NCBI GenBank assembly: GCA_030528845.1
Contig: JAUMYC010000009.1
Location: 1-17,518 of the forward strand
Length of the DNA: 17,518 nucleotides
Reading direction: 5' to 3'
DNA from: Eubacteriales bacterium
GTDB lineage: Bacteria; Bacillota_A; Clostridia; Christensenellales; Aristaeellaceae
How positions within the stretch are numbered: position 1 is the stretch's first letter; each line of letters begins with the position of its first letter. Of this stretch, positions 13,988 through 17,518 are shown piece by piece. The position numbers were made by a program, and so were the translations under genes. The notes beneath the pieces were generated by a model that was not told the DNA's origin, ran no database searches, and was given only the letters and a program-made list of their open reading frames with translations.

Positions 13988-14134
13988 GACATCCAACGCT
14001 CCCCCAATATCGGTTTCTTTTAGAAGGGACGCGGAGAACCCTTTAGGCGGGCGGGCGCAAGGCCCGCCCCTACGAGTATACGGCACTCCCCCTATATCGG
14101 TTTCTTTTAGGAGGGGTGCGGGGAACCCTTTTCT
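13961..14134. repeat. Imperfect tandem duplication, 87-bp unit
   Basis: The segment 13961-14047 is repeated at 14048-14134. Each unit begins with an inverted hairpin repeat, continues through CTCCCCC (13999 and 14086) and ATATCGGTTTCTTTTAG, and ends in a GCGGRGAACCCTTT stretch. The offset is 87 bp at every landmark. The second unit runs into the perfect hairpin at 14118-14159. Confidence 0.75.
14048..14073 (-). repeat. Hairpin repeat family, copy 4 (inverted)
   Basis: The 26-bp core is identical to copy 3 and is the first part of the second tandem unit. Its stem is GGGCGGG/CCCGCCC with a CCTTGCG loop on the minus strand. Confidence 0.82.
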
Positions 14135-14159
14135 TTTTCCAAAGAAAAGGGTTCCCCGC
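14118..14159. repeat. Perfect 19-bp hairpin at the 3' end of the lipoprotein gene
   Basis: Bases 14118-14136 and 14141-14159 are exact reverse complements around a TTCC loop (arms GCGGGGAACCCTTTTCTTT). It lies 7 bp beyond the stop of the leftward lipoprotein gene. On that strand there is no T-run after the stem, so it is not a standard terminator but could end or stabilise the mRNA. It overlaps the end of the 87-bp repeat. Confidence 0.75.
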
Positions 14160-14166
14160 CGCTGCC

Positions 14167-15105
14167 TCACTCCTCCAAAAACACCCTGCAGGGGTAGGCG
14201 AAATACCCGCCGTCGGAGACATAAACGGTAAAGAGCGCAAGCGTAGGCGAGGCGGACGCGAGATCCGCGCTCGTCCTTGCGACGGCGCCGTCGGCAAAAT
14301 GCTCCTCCAGCAGCAGATACGCCGCGCCCTCGGGCGGCGCATAATCGCACCGCAAATCGCCATGCTCCGTCTCCTCCGGCACGAGCACGCTCTCGGAGAG
14401 CACGTTGTGCTGCGCGTCAAAGGCGAGCACGCGCGCTTCCCGCAGCTGCTTTTTGTGCTCATAGCGCACCGTGAACTCCATGGCGTAGCTCTCGACCTCG
14501 CCGTCGATGCCCGTCGTCTTCGTTTCCTCCGTCACCGTCTGGCTGAACCCGTCGATATGCCCGCTCACTCCGGCCAGGTCGCGCGCGCAGTACACGCTGC
14601 CGTCCGCCCGCTCATAGATCGGATCGATATGGAAGGAAACGAAATCGCCGAAGGCCTCGGAATTGAGATAAACCGCCGCGTCGAGCTCCAGCTTTTCGCC
14701 TTCGTCGTTCACCGTGATGTGCGTTTGCACGCTGCCGGGCCAGTGATCCTCCGCGCCGTTGGTCACTCCCAGATCGTCCGTCCTCTTCCATGCATAATAA
14801 TAGTATTCGCCGATGGGGTACTCGTTTTTCGCGGGCGCATCGCTGCGCGGCCCGCCGCCCAGCAGCGCCTTGAATTCCTCTTCAGTCAGCTCCTGCGGCA
14901 TGCTCTCCTCCTCGGTGGGGAGCCAGTACACATTCCCCTCCTCGTCCACGCCGTCGGGCTCGCCGGGGTCGTAAACGCGCAGGGACATGCCGACCATCCT
15001 GCCCCTGCTGTTTTGGGCTTCGGTCTCCTCCATGGCAAAGCGGCAGCCCGACAGCGCCAGCGCCGCAGCCAGAAGCAGAATGAGCGCAAATACTCTCTTA
15101 TTCAT
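14167..15105 (-). CDS. Predicted lipoprotein of unknown function
   Basis: I do not recognise the 312-residue protein. It begins with a lipoprotein signal (MNKRVFALILLLAAALALSGC, lipobox LSGC, lipidated Cys21), so it should be anchored to the outer face of the cytoplasmic membrane. The mature part is acidic, rich in beta-strand-like and aromatic stretches (YPIGEYYYYAWKRTDD), and without transmembrane segments or catalytic motifs that I can identify. The frame is open 10 codons further upstream, but GAGGAGG at 15111-15118 and the signal peptide fix the ATG at 15105. The gene overlaps the XRE regulator by 8 bp, so it is the third gene of that operon. The hairpin at 14118-14159 follows. Confidence 0.8.
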   Translation of the reverse strand: MNKRVFALILLLAAALALSGCRFAMEETEAQNSRGRMVGMSLRVYDPGEPDGVDEEGNVYWLPTEEESMPQELTEEEFKALLGGGPRSDAPAKNEYPIGEYYYYAWKRTDDLGVTNGAEDHWPGSVQTHITVNDEGEKLELDAAVYLNSEAFGDFVSFHIDPIYERADGSVYCARDLAGVSGHIDGFSQTVTEETKTTGIDGEVESYAMEFTVRYEHKKQLREARVLAFDAQHNVLSESVLVPEETEHGDLRCDYAPPEGAAYLLLEEHFADGAVARTSADLASASPTLALFTVYVSDGGYFAYPCRVFLEE

Positions 15106-15334
15106 CGTCTTCCTCCTCGTCCAGCTTTCCGTCAAAGCGCAGCAGCTCGCCCACCTCGCACTCCAGAAAATAGCAGATGCGGTTGAGCGTGTGCAGGCGG
15201 ATGCCCTTGCAGCGCCCCGAGCGCAAGACGGACATATTCGCCTCCGTGATGCCCACCTTTTCGCACAGCTGCTTGCTCGTCATGCCGCGCGCGCGCAATA
15301 TCTCCTCCAGATGCACTTCGATGCCCATTTCCAC
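15098..15334 (-). CDS. Small XRE-family transcriptional regulator (YozG-like)
   Basis: The 78-residue protein is essentially one Cro/cI helix-turn-helix domain (LEEILRARGMTSKQLCEKVG, then ITEANMSVLRSGRCKGIRLHTLNRICYFLECEVGELL) with an acidic tail. The form is that of YozG-like regulators, which are commonly paired with a DUF2975 membrane protein. The start shown is a GTG at 15334; an ATG at 15328 is equally possible because AGG in the upstream AAGGCAGG sequence suits either. It lies 9 bp after the membrane-protein gene. It is the best candidate for binding the two palindromes in the operon promoter. Confidence 0.88.
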   Translation of the reverse strand: MEMGIEVHLEEILRARGMTSKQLCEKVGITEANMSVLRSGRCKGIRLHTLNRICYFLECEVGELLRFDGKLDEEEDDE

Positions 15335-15343
15335 GCACCTGCC

Positions 15344-16237
15344 TTACACAAATTCGTCGTTTTCGGCTTTGATGCGCACGCCTTCGCGGATAAAGCGCGC
15401 CAGCAGCATGCAGCACAGCGCCGCGATCAGCTCTAAGACGGGCAGGTCGATGGAGACGTTGCTGTCCGTCACGCCGCCCGCCATCCAGACCGCACCGGCG
15501 TTGGCCGCGAGCGAGGAAAAGACCGTGACCAGCAAAAGCAGCCTGCTGCGCCGGGCAAGCTCGTCCGCCAGCGCGGCGTTCGTCTCGTCAAACCAGCCCC
15601 ACTGCACCGAGCTGAGCAGATCCGACGTGCCGCCGAGCATCCACACGAGCGCTATCGTCTGCGCGGCCATGCTCGTGATCTGCACCGCCGCATATGCCTT
15701 GTCCATCGCGTTCTGCGCTCCCAGCGCCAAAGAGGCGCCGCCAAGGCCCAGTCCGTATCCGGCGAACATGGCAAAGGCCGTCACGGTATGCTCCGCGATG
15801 CGCACCATGCGCCGCGTCTCCCGCTCCTGCGTCAGGCGCAGCAGCGCGCCGCCCAGCACGAGCCCCAGCAGCAGCCCGCCCGCCATCATTCCGTAGATCT
15901 CCTCCATGCCGGGGACATAGTTGGGCGTCAGCCGGCTCGGGTTGGCCAGCATGCGCCACAGCCACAGGCTGTACGCGCTCGCCAGCAGAAACATCCCGTC
16001 CGCAGCGCCGCGCTTTCTCTGCACAGGCAAAAGCCCCAGCAGCGGCAGCGCGCACAGCAGTCCGTAGATCACCCATGCCCATGTGTTTCCCGCAGCGCTG
16101 CCGAGCGAAAGCTCGCGCAGCAGACGGCCGGCGAGCGGAAAGATCCCCATCAGATCGAGCGCCGCATTCGGCCCGGCTGCGAGCCTCTGCGACGCGCCCA
16201 TGACCAGCATCGCCCCGGCCAAGATCATCTCTCTCAT
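15344..16237 (-). CDS. DUF2975-like multi-pass membrane protein
   Basis: The 297-residue protein has about 7-8 hydrophobic segments (for example WAWVIYGLLCALPLLGLLPV, GMMAGGLLLGLVLGGALL, LLLLVTVFSSLAANAGAVWM). It ends LARFIREGVRIKAENDEFV, resembling the C-terminus of DUF2975 proteins, which often precede a small XRE regulator as in the yoaS/yozG pair. It is longer than the usual DUF2975 protein of about 160 residues, so the N-terminal half may be an extra domain. Function is unknown. The frame is open to a TTG at 16270, but the ATG at 16237 has GGGAGG at 16248-16253 and is preferred; the upstream part would overlap the operator. Confidence 0.8.
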   Translation of the reverse strand: MREMILAGAMLVMGASQRLAAGPNAALDLMGIFPLAGRLLRELSLGSAAGNTWAWVIYGLLCALPLLGLLPVQRKRGAADGMFLLASAYSLWLWRMLANPSRLTPNYVPGMEEIYGMMAGGLLLGLVLGGALLRLTQERETRRMVRIAEHTVTAFAMFAGYGLGLGGASLALGAQNAMDKAYAAVQITSMAAQTIALVWMLGGTSDLLSSVQWGWFDETNAALADELARRSRLLLLVTVFSSLAANAGAVWMAGGVTDSNVSIDLPVLELIAALCCMLLARFIREGVRIKAENDEFV

Positions 16238-16253
16238 CCTCTTCGCACCTCCC

Positions 16254-16276
16254 AAATTATCGTTTTTCAATAATTT
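16254..16276. promoter_or_regulatory. Operator A: palindrome just downstream of the predicted transcription start
   Basis: The core TTATCGTTTTTCAATAA, flanked by AAA and TTT arms, forms an inverted repeat (ATTATCG/CAATAAT). It differs from operator B by one base in the core. It is centred about 20 bp beyond the -10 of the leftward promoter, between promoter and ribosome-binding site. The centres of the two operators are 43 bp apart, about four helical turns. Confidence 0.72.
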
Positions 16277-16284
16277 CCAAGCCC

Positions 16285-16313
16285 AGTATACTGCTCGAAT
16301 TATCGTTTGTCAA
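16285..16313 (-). promoter_or_regulatory. Promoter of the DUF2975-XRE-lipoprotein operon
   Basis: On the minus strand a perfect TTGACA (16308-16313) and TATACT (16285-16290, 5/6) are separated by 17 bp. The -35 hexamer is part of operator B, so a protein bound there would exclude RNA polymerase. Confidence 0.88.
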
Positions 16314-16320
16314 TAATTTT
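16298..16320. promoter_or_regulatory. Operator B: palindrome overlapping the -35 box
   Basis: The core TTATCGTTTGTCAATAA is the same inverted repeat as operator A with T changed to G, which at the same time creates the TTGACA -35. It lies on the miaA side of the divergent intergenic region, 34 bp from the miaA -10. Confidence 0.75.
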
Positions 16321-16350
16321 TTATTCGTGCGGGAAAAACAAACAATGGTA

Positions 16351-16359
16351 TGCTATAAT
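16351..16359 (+). promoter_or_regulatory. Extended -10 promoter of miaA
   Basis: TGCTATAAT combines a TGn extension with a perfect TATAAT (16354-16359). No convincing -35 lies 17 bp upstream. The -10 ends 30 bp before the miaA ATG at 16390. Confidence 0.72.
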
Positions 16360-16389
16360 GGCGGCAATACAGGAACTGGGGGAAGAAAT

Positions 16390-17331
16390 ATGACGCAGAT
16401 GCCGAAGCTGATCGCAGTGGTGGGAACGAACGCTTCCGGAAAGAGCGGACTGGGCGTGGAACTGGCGAAGGCCTATAACGGAGAGATCGTCTCGGCGGAT
16501 TCGCGGCAGGTCTTTCGCGGGCTGGATCTGGGCAGCGGAAAGATCACGCCGGAGGAGATGCAGGGCGTCGCGCATCATCTCATCGACGTCTGCGCGCCGA
16601 ACGATTTCTTTTCCATGGCGGATTTTCAAAAGCTCGCCTACGCCGCCATCGAGCAGACCCTCGCGCGCGGAAAGCAGCCCTTCCTCGTGGGCGGCACGGG
16701 GCTGTATGTCGATTGCGTGACGGAAGGCTACAAGCTCTCCGACACCGCGCCGGACCTTGCCTACCGCGATTATTTAGAGACCTTCGAGACCCCCGCGCTC
16801 TACGAAATGCTGCGCAAGGCCATGCCCGAGACGGACGTGGACCCCAAAAACCGCAACCGAGTGATGCGCATCCTCGAAAAGCTCCACGACGGCGACAGCG
16901 GCCACGGCGAGCGCGAGCCGCGCTATGAGGTGCTCAAGCTCGGCGTGAGCTGGGACAGGGAAACGCTGGCCAAGCGCATCGACGAGCGGCTGACGCGCCG
17001 CATGCAGCAGGGCATGGTCGACGAGGTCCGCCGATTGATGGACGAGGGCGCGACGGACACGTTCCTCATGAAGCTCGGCCTGGAATACCGCTTCCTGACG
17101 CGCTATATCCGCGGCGAATTTTCCTCCGAGGCCGAGATGTGCGAGGCGCTGGCGCTGGCCATCCGGCAGTTTGCCAAGCGGCAGATGACGTGGTTCCGCC
17201 GCGACAAGACCATCCACTGGCTGGACATGACCGCCGACCCGCTCGCTCAGGCGCGCGCGCTCGTCGAGCGCTTCCTCGCCGGAGAAGAGCTGCCCGCGCC
17301 GCGCGAGTTCCCGAGCGTCGGCGCGCAGTAA
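16390..17331 (+). CDS. miaA: tRNA dimethylallyltransferase (divergent MiaA)
   Basis: The 313-residue enzyme transfers a dimethylallyl group to N6 of A37 in tRNAs that read U-starting codons. The P-loop is GTNASGKS (residues 12-19), followed by VSADSRQVFRGLDLGSGK (the usual SADSxQ motif), HHLIDVCAPNDFFSMADF, LVGGTGLYVD and a C-terminal AKRQMTWFRRDKTIHWLD. It departs from the commonest form in having LGLEYR where many MiaA have IGYKE, and NRNRVMRILE. The start is the ATG at 16390 after GGGGGAAG; an upstream GTG extension overlaps the promoter. The length is normal for MiaA. Confidence 0.9.
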   Translation: MTQMPKLIAVVGTNASGKSGLGVELAKAYNGEIVSADSRQVFRGLDLGSGKITPEEMQGVAHHLIDVCAPNDFFSMADFQKLAYAAIEQTLARGKQPFLVGGTGLYVDCVTEGYKLSDTAPDLAYRDYLETFETPALYEMLRKAMPETDVDPKNRNRVMRILEKLHDGDSGHGEREPRYEVLKLGVSWDRETLAKRIDERLTRRMQQGMVDEVRRLMDEGATDTFLMKLGLEYRFLTRYIRGEFSSEAEMCEALALAIRQFAKRQMTWFRRDKTIHWLDMTADPLAQARALVERFLAGEELPAPREFPSVGAQ

Positions 17332-17343
17332 AGGAGAGAGCAC

Positions 17344-17518
17344 ATGCGTTTGTTTATCATACAGGCGGCAGATTCCGGCAAGCGGCTGGATAAATGGCTG
17401 ATGGACGCCGCCCCCGGCCTCGGCAAGGGCGGCGCGCAGAAGGCGCTGCGCAACAAGACCGCACGCGTCAACGGCAAGCACGGCGAGGCCTCCACGCGCC
17501 TGACAGAAGGCGACGAGG
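17344..17518 (+). CDS. RluA-family 23S rRNA pseudouridine synthase, N-terminus (runs off the right edge)
   Basis: The 58 visible codons encode an S4-type RNA-binding domain (GKRLDKWLMDAAPGLGKGG, QKALRNKTARVNGKHGEAST, RLTEGDE), the usual N-terminus of RluC/RluD-type pseudouridine synthases. The catalytic domain with its essential Asp is outside the window, so a stand-alone S4 protein is not excluded. AAGGAG at 17331-17336 overlaps the miaA stop, and the ATG is 12 bp after that stop, so it is translated from the miaA transcript. Confidence 0.75.
   Translation, partial: MRLFIIQAADSGKRLDKWLMDAAPGLGKGGAQKALRNKTARVNGKHGEASTRLTEGDE

Noticed and set aside
13827..14073. Possible CRISPR array
   Set aside because: Only four repeats, in two orientations, with unequal spacing and hairpin arms; no cas gene nearby.
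13705..14166. Small open frames across the repeat patch
   Set aside because: They consist of translated repeats, on both strands, without ribosome-binding sites or conserved starts.

Overview
The window looks like a high-GC member of the Bacillota, class Clostridia. The evidence is a sigma-H gene, the Firmicutes gene order mrnC-rlmB-yacP-sigH-tuf, a class B sortase, strong GGAGG ribosome-binding sites and consensus sigma-A promoters. I cannot name the genus from sequence alone. Eighteen protein genes (two cut by the window edges) and two tRNA genes are supported.

Layout. Bases 1-4412 are read entirely leftward: rhaB (rhamnulokinase), mrnC (Mini-RNase III), rlmB (23S rRNA methyltransferase), yacP/rae1 (NYN ribonuclease) and sigH form one tightly overlapping operon. 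A separate strong promoter then drives tRNA-Gly(CCC) and tuf, of which only 18 codons are present. Bases 4413-5066 hold no gene but a dense cluster of DnaA boxes and AT-rich repeats that looks like the chromosomal replication origin (oriC). Transcription diverges at this point. To the right lie a class B sortase (+), a GNAT acetyltransferase (-), tRNA-Leu(GAG) (-), a pentapeptide-repeat protein (+), an AT-richer P-loop kinase/GNAT pair (+) that looks acquired, a MATE exporter (-), a TIM-barrel sugar isomerase-like protein (+) and the threonine catabolic pair tdh-kbl (+). Bases 13705-14166 are a gene-free patch of intergenic repeats. It is followed by a leftward operon of a DUF2975-like membrane protein, a small XRE regulator and a lipoprotein. 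Divergent from that operon are miaA and the start of a RluA-family pseudouridine synthase (+).

How it fits together. The left arm is translation and ribosome-maturation machinery typical of origin-proximal DNA. tdh and kbl convert L-threonine through 2-amino-3-ketobutyrate to glycine and acetyl-CoA. The DUF2975/XRE/lipoprotein operon carries two near-identical palindromic operators, one on the -35 box and one just downstream of the predicted transcription start, which predicts autoregulation by the XRE protein.

Most notable: an oriC-like region with no dnaA beside it in this window, the twin-operator membrane-protein operon, and a hairpin repeat family in which a compensatory base-pair change preserves the stem.
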